From Verrucomicrobiaceae bacterium (GTDB taxonomy: Bacteria > Verrucomicrobiota > Verrucomicrobiia > Verrucomicrobiales > Verrucomicrobiaceae), in the NCBI GenBank assembly GCA_027484445.1, contig JAIXSY010000026.1, forward strand, positions 22,702-86,701: a stretch of DNA of 64,000 bases, given 5' to 3'. Position 1 is the first letter of the stretch. Every line of letters begins with the position of its first letter. The notes under the pieces are model-generated. The model ran no database searches. It had not been told where the DNA came from and was given only the letters and a program-made list of their open reading frames with translations. A program made the translations under genes and the position numbers. Positions 8,676 to 17,732 of the stretch are shown here, in pieces.

Positions 8676-9614
8676 ATGATCCAGAACCCTACCAACCCCC
8701 GGCTTTTCATGCCCCTCCTGGCGGCTTGCCTGAGCGCGCACCTGAGCCTCATCGCTCAGTCGCTGCCCAAGGTCACTGCGGGTGCCGCAGTCGCCACTGG
8801 CCAAGCCAAAGCCAGCTCCATGTCGCAGCCCACCCTCAGCCCGGCTCCCAGCATTAGCGTGCCACGCATCAACACACCCACCATGCCGCGCATGGGTTAC
8901 GCACGCTATCCGTGGAAGACAGACATCGTCGCCACAGTATTCTGGGTCGGAGAGCAGCCCACAGAGAACAATCCCACCCCCAATGACAAAAGCTCCTGGG
9001 ACACCGAGTGGATGAAAAACTTCGGCGGTTACGATGACCCCGACCCAGCCAAGCGGGGGCCGAACTTTTGTCCCATCGGGTTCACGCCCGGGCAAAATCC
9101 CTTCTATGTCGCCCTGCCCTACAATGACTGCTTGGACTACAACTCCCACAAGAGCGAAGCGCCCAAAGTCATCCCGTGGTTTCGGGAAAAATTCGTCCGC
9201 CCTGGCAAAAGCGTGCTGAAGGGACAGTGGGTCGCCATCCGCTACGGCAACCGAGTTTGCTACGCCCAGTGGGAGGACTGCGGGCCCTTCGTCACAGATG
9301 ATCACGCCTACGTCTTTGGCAGTGCGCGGCCAAAGAACAACAGCAACAAGGGAGCCGGCATCGACATCTCTCCCGCGATCCGCGATTACCTAGGCCTGCG
9401 CAGCATGAGCCGCTGCGATTGGCGCTTTGTCGATGTCTCTGAAGTGCCGCCAGGGCCCTGGCGAAACATGGGCGCGAACAATCCCTTTGTCCGTGCCCAA
9501 CAGCAGCAGCGTGCGCAGGACGCCCAGTCCACTCTATCCCGACTGCAAGAGCTGCGGCGGATGCGTGATGCTTACTTTCAGCAAAACGGAGCCGGTCAGT
9601 ACCAAAACCGCTAA
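8676..9614 (+). CDS. Secreted protein of unknown function, conserved central domain
   Basis: The open frame begins at 8208 inside the opposite gene, but the ATG at 8676 starts a product with a plausible export signal (LFMPLLAACLSAHLSLIAQS), giving 312 residues. After a Pro/Ser-rich linker (about residues 35-75) comes a compact domain with YPWKTDIVATVFWVGEQP, FYVALPYND, RVCYAQWEDCGPFVTDDH and GAGIDISPAIRDYLGL. The WEDCGPF and GIDISPA segments resemble the Asp-containing strands of double-psi beta-barrel proteins (RlpA/3D type), but I cannot prove the fold. The C-terminus is Gln-rich and charged. It is divergently arranged with the protease gene; the AT-rich 8435-8500 stretch between them probably holds both promoters. 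Confidence 0.75.
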   Translation: MIQNPTNPRLFMPLLAACLSAHLSLIAQSLPKVTAGAAVATGQAKASSMSQPTLSPAPSISVPRINTPTMPRMGYARYPWKTDIVATVFWVGEQPTENNPTPNDKSSWDTEWMKNFGGYDDPDPAKRGPNFCPIGFTPGQNPFYVALPYNDCLDYNSHKSEAPKVIPWFREKFVRPGKSVLKGQWVAIRYGNRVCYAQWEDCGPFVTDDHAYVFGSARPKNNSNKGAGIDISPAIRDYLGLRSMSRCDWRFVDVSEVPPGPWRNMGANNPFVRAQQQQRAQDAQSTLSRLQELRRMRDAYFQQNGAGQYQNR

Positions 9615-9641
9615 ATCTCGCCGGCCAAGGGCCGCACTGCC

Positions 9642-11306
9642 TCAGTCTTTGGAATTCAGATTCCCTGACTTCCGAATCGCCCGCAGCAGTCGCCAGCCCA
9701 ACCAGAGGCTAATGGCGTAGCCCAGCGCCCCGAAAATCGAAACCCCACCGAGCAAAGGCGGTGCCTGACGACTCCAGAGATCCGATGAGCCCAGAAACAG
9801 CGCTGCGGTTAACACACCGAGCACCAAGCGATTGATGATGGGATCGAGATGTCGGTGATCCAAATGCACGGTCAGTGTGCCATCGCGGAAACGGGCGATC
9901 AAATCTGCCAAATCGCGCGGCAGCAGCGACAGCAGACGATCCCAATCCCGCACCGCACGGCGTGCCCGCCGAGCCAGTCGTCCGGGAGAAAGCCGCCGCA
10001 AAATCAGCCGCTGACAGAAAGGCTGCATCAGCTCTGCCAAACTCACCTCGGGGCTGAATCGCCGACTCGTGCCTTCCAGCACGATCAGGGTCTTCAAGAG
10101 CACTGCTAGGGCAGGCGGCAATGTGATCTGATGTCGGCGGATGATCTCGATCAAGGTCGAAAGCGCATGACCCACGCGAATATCACGCAGCGGATGCCCG
10201 ATGTAATCCGCCATGAAATCATCCAGGTCAGACCGCAGGCGATCTCGCGCACAGTTCGCCGGCACCGCACCCAGCCGCAGCACCTGCTCCGTCACCTGAT
10301 CCGAATCATTTTCCACGATGGCCATCAGCAGCGCCTCTACCTCATCGCGCAGTTCATCATCGATCCGCCCGACCTGTCCACAGTCCAGCACCCCCACCAC
10401 ACAGCCTGGCAGCAGCATCAGATTCCCAGGGTGCGGGTCCGCATGGTAGAAGCCATCGCGGAACACCATCTCCAAATACATGTTTGCGCCACGGCGGGCA
10501 AATTCGCTCAAATCTTCCCCCACTTCCCGCAGCGCCTGAATGTCCGTGCCTGAAATGCCATTCAGGCGCTCCATCGTCAGGATCTGATCCGAACAAAACT
10601 CTGGGTAAACGCGCGGGATATGCACCTGCGGATCTTCCCCGAAATGCCGCGTGAACTCCTCCAGGTTGCGCTTTTCATAAGTGAAATCCAGCTCGCGCAG
10701 CAAGGTTCGGTGGAACTGACGCACAATCGCCCCAGGTTGGTAAGGACGCACCGAAGGCGTGTGCTTTTCCAGCAGTTCCGCCAGTGCCTGCAGGATCTCC
10801 AGATCCGTGCTGATCCGTGCCTCAATGCCACGACGACGGATCTTCACCACCACACGCTCCCCGCTGTGGAGACGTGCCGCATACACCTCGGCAATGGAGG
10901 CCGCTGCCAGCGGTGCCTCCTCAAACTCGGCAAAAAGCTCCGCCACTGGCCGCCCCAAACTCGTCTCTAGCGTCTGGCGTGCTGTCCCCACAGGCTCGGC
11001 GGGAACATTGGCCTGCAGCTCGGTCAATTCCGCCGTCAGCTCCGCCCCGATCAAATCCGCGCGCGTGCTCAGCATTTGCCCCAGCTTGATCGTCGTGGTG
11101 CCCAGCTCCGTCAGTGCCAAACGAACTCGTGCCGCCGTGGTGATGCCCGCTAGCGCCTGGCCATCCGCACTCTTCAGGCGATCATTCAGCCAGGGGTAAT
11201 CAAACCCACCAAACAAGTCTGCCAGTCCATACTTTCCTAGCACCGCCGCGATCTCTCCCAACCTCTTGGCATGACGCTCCAAACGAGCAATGGCATCGAT
11301 TTTCAT
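9642..11306 (-). CDS. UbiB/ABC1-family atypical kinase
   Basis: 554 residues, the usual length of bacterial UbiB-like proteins. Family marks are visible in order: the KxGQ motif (KLGQ, residues 74-77) with SxRxDL-like STRADL after it, the Ala-rich nucleotide loop AAASIAEVYAA (134-144), the VVVKIRR lysine (155), the DPHPGN catalytic-loop motif (290-295) and VGVLDCGQVG in place of the DFG region. The C-terminus has two hydrophobic segments (about 494-514 and 521-540) that would anchor it in the membrane. In other bacteria these proteins support quinone biosynthesis or lipid handling; Verrucomicrobia generally use menaquinone, so I do not give the ubiB symbol. It runs convergently with the secreted protein gene upstream. 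Confidence 0.88.
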   Translation of the reverse strand: MKIDAIARLERHAKRLGEIAAVLGKYGLADLFGGFDYPWLNDRLKSADGQALAGITTAARVRLALTELGTTTIKLGQMLSTRADLIGAELTAELTELQANVPAEPVGTARQTLETSLGRPVAELFAEFEEAPLAAASIAEVYAARLHSGERVVVKIRRRGIEARISTDLEILQALAELLEKHTPSVRPYQPGAIVRQFHRTLLRELDFTYEKRNLEEFTRHFGEDPQVHIPRVYPEFCSDQILTMERLNGISGTDIQALREVGEDLSEFARRGANMYLEMVFRDGFYHADPHPGNLMLLPGCVVGVLDCGQVGRIDDELRDEVEALLMAIVENDSDQVTEQVLRLGAVPANCARDRLRSDLDDFMADYIGHPLRDIRVGHALSTLIEIIRRHQITLPPALAVLLKTLIVLEGTSRRFSPEVSLAELMQPFCQRLILRRLSPGRLARRARRAVRDWDRLLSLLPRDLADLIARFRDGTLTVHLDHRHLDPIINRLVLGVLTAALFLGSSDLWSRQAPPLLGGVSIFGALGYAISLWLGWRLLRAIRKSGNLNSKD

Positions 11307-11440
11307 GCCTCAGCATATCGAGCCAAGATCATCTCGTCAAAGCCATGCCCCAACCACTTCCTCCAGCCTTCCTGTCACTGCTTTGGCTACGCCAGCCATC
11401 GAATGAGAAGACAAGAAAGAGTACGATGTTGCCCACACGA

Positions 11441-12802
11441 CTAAAACGTCAGTGAATTCAAATAGTGCTCCAGGTTCGTGTAGCCATCGCTCTGCCTAGC
11501 GTTGCCGTCGGCGGGATCGTTCGCGTGGAGGCCATGCTCTTTCTCCCATGCATCGGGCATGCCATCGCGATCTGAATCTGTCGGCGCGATGCCGCATTCG
11601 AGCTGCGGCCAGCCGCCGACTTCTTTCTGGCTGTCGATGCGGCGATGTGTGCGGTCTTTGATACCGGCGATCACGCGTTGATCGGCTGCGTCGCGCACTT
11701 TGCTGGCTCCTGCTTTCGTCAAAACGAGCTCGTAGGCTGCCTCTGCGCTCTGCGTGGCCGGTCGCTCGCTTTCAGGCACGACTTCAGCCGCTTGCACGAA
11801 CTTCTCCTTCGTCACATCGCCAACGTATTTGCCACCGCGCACCCCCCATTGAAAGGCGGCGTAGTTGTCCGCATTCCATTCAGGCTTCCCTTCAAACACA
11901 TTGCCGTTCAGGAAGCCAGTCGTCACGTTCTGCGCCTCGGCTTTCGGGGCGATGGGAAAGAAGTCGCGCTTGAAGTCGGTGTTCGGCCCTGGGCACCAGT
12001 AGTTGGCCACGAGGTTAAAGCGACCGGTGGCGAGGTTGCACGCGCCTTCCCAGTTGTAGATAACATTGTTGCGAAAATCGAAGATCGAGTGCGCGCTGCT
12101 CTCTGGCGGTGGATAGCCGCCGAGCGTCGGATGTCGGTCGCGGCTGCTGAAAAGCAGATTGTGATGGATGCTGATGCTACCTCTGATCTTGCGGAACGAC
12201 ATCAGCATCGCATGCGGCTCCTTTTTGTGATGCGTGCTGTCATTGAGCGCCTCGCCAAAAAGGCACCACTGCATCGTGAAACGATCCGCCGCATACACGT
12301 CCATGATGCCATCGACGCCCCACGTGGCCGTCACATGATCGAGGATCACATCCGTGCAGCCGTCCTTCTCCGGTCCGAAGCCGATCACATCCTCCGAGGT
12401 CTTCGTTTCATCGCCAAGGCGGAAGCGCATGAAGCGCACAATGACATCCGAGCACTTGTTGAACTGGATGCCATGATCCCGCACGGCGATCCCGCCGCCC
12501 GGAGCCGTCTGTCCGGCCAAAGTGAGGCCCTTCACGCCCTCAACGCGCAGTTCCTTCTTCAACACGATCGTGCCACCGACATCAAACACCACCGTGCGCG
12601 GCACGTCGGCCTTCTTCGTTTGGATGGCATCCCTCAAGCTGCCCTCGCCGCCATCGTCGAGGTTTGTGACATGATACACATCTCCGCCGCGCCCGCCTTT
12701 GGCAAAGCGGCCGTAACCTTCCGCTCCTGGAAAGGCGATCCACGGATCTACAGCAACCGCAGGCGTGGCAGAGACGACGATGAACGCAAAAGCAAGTTTC
12801 AT
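11441..12802 (-). CDS. Secreted pectate lyase-like protein (PL1-type beta-helix)
   Basis: Start taken at 12802, where MKLAFAFIVVSATPAVAVD forms a signal peptide; a longer frame starts at 12862. The 453-residue product opens with AFPGAEGYGRFAKGGRGGDV and HVTNLDDGGEGSLRDAI, the classic N-terminus of bacterial pectate lyases, and continues with a beta-helix including IVRFMRFRLGDE, VILDHVTATWG and SIHHNLLFSSRDRHP (the last contains the conserved Arg-Asp-Arg-His-Pro turn). Near the C-terminus the Ca-binding-like repeat DSDRDGMPDAWE occurs. Expected reaction: beta-elimination of pectin-like polysaccharide outside the cell. It is divergent from a XylR-like regulator, which probably controls it. Confidence 0.88.
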   Translation of the reverse strand: MKLAFAFIVVSATPAVAVDPWIAFPGAEGYGRFAKGGRGGDVYHVTNLDDGGEGSLRDAIQTKKADVPRTVVFDVGGTIVLKKELRVEGVKGLTLAGQTAPGGGIAVRDHGIQFNKCSDVIVRFMRFRLGDETKTSEDVIGFGPEKDGCTDVILDHVTATWGVDGIMDVYAADRFTMQWCLFGEALNDSTHHKKEPHAMLMSFRKIRGSISIHHNLLFSSRDRHPTLGGYPPPESSAHSIFDFRNNVIYNWEGACNLATGRFNLVANYWCPGPNTDFKRDFFPIAPKAEAQNVTTGFLNGNVFEGKPEWNADNYAAFQWGVRGGKYVGDVTKEKFVQAAEVVPESERPATQSAEAAYELVLTKAGASKVRDAADQRVIAGIKDRTHRRIDSQKEVGGWPQLECGIAPTDSDRDGMPDAWEKEHGLHANDPADGNARQSDGYTNLEHYLNSLTF

Positions 12803-12845
12803 TAGCAGCACTAGCCTAGCTCCTGCAGCTACATCTTCATGGCAT

Positions 12846-12881
12846 GATTCTGCAAAAGGCATTCAGAATCCTGCAAATAGG
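12846..12881. promoter_or_regulatory. Candidate operator for the divergent AraC/XylR-type regulator
   Basis: Between the two divergent starts there is an inverted repeat GATTCTG (12846-12852) / CAGAATC (12864-12870) and, overlapping it, a direct repeat TCTGCAAAAGG (12849-12859) / TCCTGCAAATAGG (12869-12881), about 20 bp apart. Two direct half-sites at two helical turns are what AraC-family proteins usually bind. Position and symmetry are seen; binding is inferred. Confidence 0.4.
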
Positions 12882-12908
12882 CTAAAGCGATGACCGTTCC
12901 TTTTTTTC

Positions 12909-14063
12909 ATGAAAAAGAAGCATCGCCATGTGCTCCTGGCCCTCGGTTGGTATGATCATCGCCTGCTTCAAGGCATAGCCAGCTATGCCACCCAGCATTC
13001 TTGGCATCTCGCCGCGCACAGCATCATTCATGAGAAGATCATTCCTTGGGGATGGCAGGGAGATGGTGTTCTGGCGTGGTTGGCGGCAGATGATGAACTA
13101 GCGAAATTCGTCGTGTCCGTGAAAAAACCGACGGTCGATTTCTCCCTTCGGCGACAAAACTTACCGTTCGCCCATGTGGTGCAGAATCACGCACTTACTG
13201 GCCGCCTCGTGGCAAGACACTTCTTGGAGCGTGGATTCCGGCAATTCGCATTCTACTCGGACTCTAGAAACTGGTCCCAGATCGGGCGTGGAAATAGCTT
13301 TGAAACCTACCTGAGGCAGCATGGCCATTCGTGCCGGACATGGCGATGGAATGAAAAAACCGCACAAGGGCACAAAACCAAACTCTGGGCTGCAAGACGT
13401 CGTTGGCTGATGCAACATCTGAGAACAGCACCGAAGCCACTCGCGCTTTTTGCTGCGAACGGTAGCCTCGCGGTTGAAGCGCATGAAATCAGTGTCGATG
13501 CCAACCTTGGCATCCCACATGAGGTCGCGATTGTCGGCATCGACGATTACCTACTCTCTGTCGGAGCACACAGCACTCACATCTCTGGCGTGGACACTCG
13601 ACTAGAAGAGCAAGGCTATCGCGGCGCAGAACTGCTCGACCGCATGATGCGCACTGGCCAAACGCCAGCACGGCCTCTGCTGATCCAACCTTCCCAGGTG
13701 GTCACCCGCAAAAGCAGCGATGTGCTAGCCGTGCCGCATGAGGGTCTTTGCAAGGCGTTGCGTTTCATCGTGGCCTGTTTCTCGGAGCCTTTGACCATCC
13801 AAAACATCGCCTCTGCTGCGGGCATGTCTGAGCGCAGTCTGCATCTGGCCTTCCGTCAGCATCTCGACACCACACCCGGCATGAAACTCATCGAAACCCG
13901 GCTTGAAAACGCACGCCGACTGCTTGGAAGTTCGGACGAGAAGATCGAGACCATCGCCACTCGCTGCGGCTACCCGAGCCTCAACGCGTTCTTCATTGCT
14001 TTCAAAAAAAGCACAGGTGCGACACCCGCCGAGTTTCGACGCACACAGCGCCTGGGAAGCTAG
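12909..14063 (+). CDS. XylR-like transcriptional regulator (periplasmic-binding-protein-type sensor plus AraC HTH)
   Basis: 384 residues. The N-terminal two thirds resemble a LacI-type ligand-binding domain of the XylR class: KHRHVLLALGWYDHRLLQGI, DGVLAWLAADDELA, ARHFLERGFRQFAFYSD and VAIVGIDDYLLS. The last 100 residues are an AraC-type double helix-turn-helix (IASAAGMSERSLHLAFRQHL, then IATRCGYPSLNAFFIAFKKS, TPAEFRR). Such proteins sense a sugar in the cytoplasm and activate neighbouring carbohydrate genes. The divergent pectate lyase gene with a repeat-bearing spacer of about 100 bp is the obvious target. Confidence 0.87.
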   Translation: MKKKHRHVLLALGWYDHRLLQGIASYATQHSWHLAAHSIIHEKIIPWGWQGDGVLAWLAADDELAKFVVSVKKPTVDFSLRRQNLPFAHVVQNHALTGRLVARHFLERGFRQFAFYSDSRNWSQIGRGNSFETYLRQHGHSCRTWRWNEKTAQGHKTKLWAARRRWLMQHLRTAPKPLALFAANGSLAVEAHEISVDANLGIPHEVAIVGIDDYLLSVGAHSTHISGVDTRLEEQGYRGAELLDRMMRTGQTPARPLLIQPSQVVTRKSSDVLAVPHEGLCKALRFIVACFSEPLTIQNIASAAGMSERSLHLAFRQHLDTTPGMKLIETRLENARRLLGSSDEKIETIATRCGYPSLNAFFIAFKKSTGATPAEFRRTQRLGS

Positions 14064-14207
14064 CCGAATGAGGCTGTCTTTGGCCATGCCACTTCGGACG
14101 ATGGGGTCCCAAGTAAGCCTCGGGCCCCTCATGGATGGCTGCATTTTTTGACACCAGTCTTTCCAGAAACACTTCACCAAGGATGCAACGATGCAACGCA
14201 GCGGCGC

Positions 14208-14843
14208 TCATTCCTGAGCCAAGGCGGAAGGCCAGTCGATCTCCGTCTCGCCATGCATGATCTCGGCCAAAACCGGCACATCGAGAAAGCTTTCTAGCAC
14301 CATGCGATTGGAGATGCTGGCGGCATCGCGCTCATCATGCGCATGATTCAAAATGACACCTGCGCAGCACAGGCCACGCTGTTGGATATTCCGCACGGTC
14401 AGCAGGGTATGGTTCAGGCAGCCAAGCTTATTATTCACCACGACGATGACCGGCAATCCGAGAGATTCGGCGAAGTCGGCCAGGGTCTGCTTGGCCACCA
14501 GTGGCACTTCCCAACCACCCGCCCCTTCCACCAACACCTGAGGGTGACGTGCCGCTAGGGCAAGAAAACCCTGGCGTGCCGTCTCCACGTCAAAAGGACG
14601 GTTTTCCAACAAGGCTGCCGCGAAGGGGGAGGCAGGCACCTTGAGGAAGATGGGATTCACCTCCTCCACACTCAGGACATCTCCACTGGCCTTTTGCAGC
14701 ATGAGCGGATCGCGGCGATCCCCACAGGCGAAGGGTTTGTAGCCGACGGCATCACGCCCGGCACGGCGCAGGGCCTCAATGAGCAAGCAGGTGACGTAGG
14801 TTTTGCCTGCGTCGGTGTCGGTGCCAGTGATGAAATAGTGCAT
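14208..14843 (-). CDS. bioD: ATP-dependent dethiobiotin synthetase
   Basis: 211 residues from the ATG at 14843; an upstream frame to 14894 adds sequence not typical of the family. The N-terminus MHYFITGTDTDAGKTYV carries the BioD P-loop (GTDTDAGKT, residues 7-15), followed by GYKPFACGDRRD, VEGAGGWEVPL (the conserved EGAGG loop) and VVVVNNKLGCLNHTLLT. It converts 7,8-diaminopelargonate, CO2 and ATP to dethiobiotin in biotin synthesis. No other bio gene is adjacent, so the pathway is dispersed in this genome. Length and motifs are normal. Confidence 0.93.
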   Translation of the reverse strand: MHYFITGTDTDAGKTYVTCLLIEALRRAGRDAVGYKPFACGDRRDPLMLQKASGDVLSVEEVNPIFLKVPASPFAAALLENRPFDVETARQGFLALAARHPQVLVEGAGGWEVPLVAKQTLADFAESLGLPVIVVVNNKLGCLNHTLLTVRNIQQRGLCCAGVILNHAHDERDAASISNRMVLESFLDVPVLAEIMHGETEIDWPSALAQE

Positions 14844-14875
14844 GGCAGGTGGTGAACCATGCGGCAGAGCTTGGG

Positions 14876-15787
14876 TCAAGCCCAGCCCATCCACTCTTTC
14901 AGCACCTTGAGGTCTCGGCCATGCGCCTCGCGGAAACTTTTCAGCACGGCAGCGTCCTTGGCATCGCCTTTCAAATACTCCACGTGCAGCGAAATGGGAC
15001 CTGCATACTGCCGATCACGCAGCATGCGGGCAAAGTCAGGGCTGATCTGGCCCTGACCGAGCGGGCAGCCTTCTGCTTTTTTGCCCTGCCACTGGAAGTC
15101 TTTGAAATACACTGCGCCCCAATGATCTGCGGTGAGAGCCACACTCAGGGGCCACTGCAGACCACCCTCTAGCGTGGCATGGAAGATGTCGAAACAGAAG
15201 CTGAACTGCTGCGGGCTGTAGTCGCGCATGATGCTGTACATGTCCCAAATCGGCGCACCAAAGTAGTCGCGGCCACTGTGGTTCTGAAACATGGGGTGGA
15301 TGCCAATCTCCTGGCAGAGCTGGATCAGATCCTTCAGCTTCGGACGCACTTCCTGGAGTTGCGGCCAGATGGGCTTCTTCAGATCATACTTGTAGTAATT
15401 CATGCGGAAGCGCTTCACTCCCAACTGAGCCGCAGTGCGCAGCACCTGCTCGGTGCGTTGTTCTTCACTGACTTCATTGATGCCAGAGGTCAGGATCATG
15501 AGTTCCAGACCTTGTGTTTTCAGCGCTTCGACATACTTCGGTAAGTCTTCCTGCACGCGCTCAGGTTCGATGTGGCCCTTGGGGCGGATGGGCGACTCGA
15601 CGCCATCCACCCCCATCTCCGCAGCCACGCTGGCGATGTCTTCCAAGGCAAGACCCTGGAGGTGCTTCGTGAAAAAGCACAGGGGGTTGCGTGCTTGCTG
15701 AGCTGGCACAGTTGCAGCGCTGGAGACACCCACGGTGCTGGCGAGCAGAGCAGATGTGTTTTTCAAAAAGTGGCGGCGTGAGGGCAT
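14876..15787 (-). CDS. Tat-exported sugar phosphate isomerase/epimerase-like TIM-barrel protein
   Basis: 303 residues with a twin-arginine signal (MPSRRHFLKNTSALLAS followed by an Ala-rich stretch). The mature part is an AP-endonuclease-2/xylose-isomerase-like TIM barrel: DIASVAAEMGVDGVE, GLELMILTSGI, PMFQNHSG, FCFDIFHATLEGG and SLHVEYLKGD. The His, Asp and Glu in these segments sit where the family binds its metal. Verrucomicrobia and Planctomycetes encode many such exported proteins; substrate is unknown. It lies 32 bases upstream of bioD on the same strand, but a shared role is not implied. Confidence 0.83.
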   Translation of the reverse strand: MPSRRHFLKNTSALLASTVGVSSAATVPAQQARNPLCFFTKHLQGLALEDIASVAAEMGVDGVESPIRPKGHIEPERVQEDLPKYVEALKTQGLELMILTSGINEVSEEQRTEQVLRTAAQLGVKRFRMNYYKYDLKKPIWPQLQEVRPKLKDLIQLCQEIGIHPMFQNHSGRDYFGAPIWDMYSIMRDYSPQQFSFCFDIFHATLEGGLQWPLSVALTADHWGAVYFKDFQWQGKKAEGCPLGQGQISPDFARMLRDRQYAGPISLHVEYLKGDAKDAAVLKSFREAHGRDLKVLKEWMGWA

Positions 15788-15805
15788 GAGCGATCAAGGT
15801 AGAGG

Positions 15806-17608
15806 CTATTTCAGAGAGCGAATGCGATCGGTATAAAACGTCATCATCATGCTGAGGTTTTCCCGACTTCCGACAGACACCGCGACCAACGGCAGTGGCA
15901 CTTTGTATTTGAAGTCGGGATGCGGGAGAAACTCGCGATCGAGCGCTAGCATGGGCCCCCGAAAGATCAGGTCAGGCCACTCACGGTAGGGACCCTCGAA
16001 GGCCTCGTGCAGGTGATTCACTCGCGCGCTGAGCGGCGTGACCACGATGCCAGCGACCGGACTACCCGCAGCTTCGATTTTTTCCGTCAGCAGGGCAAAG
16101 TCAGATCGCTTCACCGGCAGCCACATGCAGGGCATGTCGGCATACCAAGCGACGAACCAGGGTGCATCCGAAAAGACGACCTCCCCCGGCTCCAACATGC
16201 GGCGGACAAAGGTGACCCGATCTGGCACGTAGGGTGGCCAATGCGGTGGGATGCGCCCACGCATGACCAATCCCATCTTCACCTCTGCGGGCAGGCTCGC
16301 GAGCATAGGCAGCGCAGACAGAACCATCGCGAGGACGGCATACCCCTGCCGCACCCAAAAACCACGCCCCTGACCTGGCCCCTGAAGCCGCGACCAGAGG
16401 ACCGCCAGCATCGCACAACCAAACACGACCATCGCGGGCGTCAGCACTAGGTAGAGCGCATGATCATCCTCCGCTTGGTCAGGGAGCCCAAGCAAACCCA
16501 TGCCCAGCGCTAGGCCTGCCAAAGTGATGCCAAGCGCTTGGCAGCAGCGCTGGGCCTCCCCCCGACGAAATCGATGCAGCAGCGCTGGAAAAAACAGCAC
16601 GGCTGGGGCGAGCATGCCCAGGTAAGCATAACCCGAAGCGAGCTGATCCCGCCAATTCACCAGCAGCTTTCGGATCAGATCATCCGCCACGACGGGAGGC
16701 ACACTGAGCGAAAAGTGGCGCAGCAATAGGCTAGGTGGCGTGGGCAGCAGATGGGCCTGAAACAGCGCCTTGGCCCCGCCCAAAGGATCACCGCACTGGC
16801 GGGTGAGCCAGACGCCCCACGCCGCCACGCCCAAGAGTGGCAGCAACCCCATGATGAACAAGGCCCCCTTTGCCCCACGCCAAGTCAGCGCGCAGCCCAG
16901 CAGCAACCCCAAGACGAGCCAAACCGCCATCCAATCGGTCAACACCATGATCGCAGCCACCCAACCCATGCCGAAAGCTTGAGGTAAAATCCCCTGCCCT
17001 GCGGTCAAACGTACCTGCGCAGATACCCCGAGCCGGAAAGCTAACGCGAACAGCATCACCAAAAGCGCTGCAGGACTGCCACTCACGGACAGCCGCCACA
17101 GCGGCTCACAAACCAGAAGGCAGAGTGCGGTCAACCCTGCCACCGTCTCATCAAACAATCGCCGTGCCGCGCCATGAGTCCACACGATGGCCAACAAGAA
17201 AAACGTAGCCCCTACACAGGCCACAGCTCGATCCAACAGATAGATGGAACCGCCGCGCGTGGGCTCAAAAAGCTGATGTCGTCTCAGCACCTGAAACAAA
17301 GGTGCCCAAATCAACGATTGCACCGGCGGCTGGGTCATCGCCGGCATAGCGGCGAGGTCGAGTTTCCTGCCATTCGACTCCAAAAGAGCAGCTTCATGCG
17401 GTCGTGCCACCAAAGAACGCCACCCCTGACCGCGAGCCAACTCCCGAGCGACCACCGCCTGCTCCATGCCAGACTCACTTTCCAAGCCACGAAACGTCAC
17501 AAACACATGCAGCAGAGCCATCACCACCGCCATGCCATAAGTGGCCAGCCGAAGGAACGGATGGCTCGTCGTGTCATAGGAAGAAGCAGGCATCGTGATG
17601 CCCATCAT
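15806..17608 (-). CDS. Multi-spanning membrane protein, glycosyltransferase family 39/ArnT-like
   Basis: I start at 17608 because GGGGAAAG lies just upstream as ribosome-binding site; the frame is open to 17668. The 600-residue protein has about ten to twelve hydrophobic segments, for example FLRLATYGMAVVMALLHVFV and LLGLLLGCALTWRG. Early in the protein, GMEQAVVARELARGQGW resembles the first periplasmic loop of GT-39/ArnT proteins, where an acidic residue binds the lipid-linked sugar donor. Later the soluble tail has RRMLEPGEVVFSDAPWFVAWYA. A polyprenyl-phosphate-sugar transferase role is a family-level inference. Gene ends 18 bases before the Tat-exported isomerase-like gene. Confidence 0.65.
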   Translation of the reverse strand: MMGITMPASSYDTTSHPFLRLATYGMAVVMALLHVFVTFRGLESESGMEQAVVARELARGQGWRSLVARPHEAALLESNGRKLDLAAMPAMTQPPVQSLIWAPLFQVLRRHQLFEPTRGGSIYLLDRAVACVGATFFLLAIVWTHGAARRLFDETVAGLTALCLLVCEPLWRLSVSGSPAALLVMLFALAFRLGVSAQVRLTAGQGILPQAFGMGWVAAIMVLTDWMAVWLVLGLLLGCALTWRGAKGALFIMGLLPLLGVAAWGVWLTRQCGDPLGGAKALFQAHLLPTPPSLLLRHFSLSVPPVVADDLIRKLLVNWRDQLASGYAYLGMLAPAVLFFPALLHRFRRGEAQRCCQALGITLAGLALGMGLLGLPDQAEDDHALYLVLTPAMVVFGCAMLAVLWSRLQGPGQGRGFWVRQGYAVLAMVLSALPMLASLPAEVKMGLVMRGRIPPHWPPYVPDRVTFVRRMLEPGEVVFSDAPWFVAWYADMPCMWLPVKRSDFALLTEKIEAAGSPVAGIVVTPLSARVNHLHEAFEGPYREWPDLIFRGPMLALDREFLPHPDFKYKVPLPLVAVSVGSRENLSMMMTFYTDRIRSLK

Positions 17609-17666
17609 GGAGCACTTTCCCCACTTGAAAAGCTCACAGCAGCAAAACGCACAGGTCTGTGAATGC

Positions 17667-17699
17667 AAAAAGCCTCGGCCATGGTGACCGAGGCTTTCT
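17667..17699 (-). terminator. Intrinsic terminator of the rpoB-rpoC transcription unit
   Basis: Perfect 10-bp stem AAAGCCTCGG (17669-17678) / CCGAGGCTTT (17688-17697) with a 9-base loop. Read on the minus strand, downstream of the rpoC stop at 17733, the stem ends in CTTTTT, the expected U-tract. This closes the large ribosomal/RNA polymerase cluster. Confidence 0.88.
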
Positions 17700-17732
17700 G
17701 TGAATCATGCAATGGCGGGCCTAACCGCAGAC

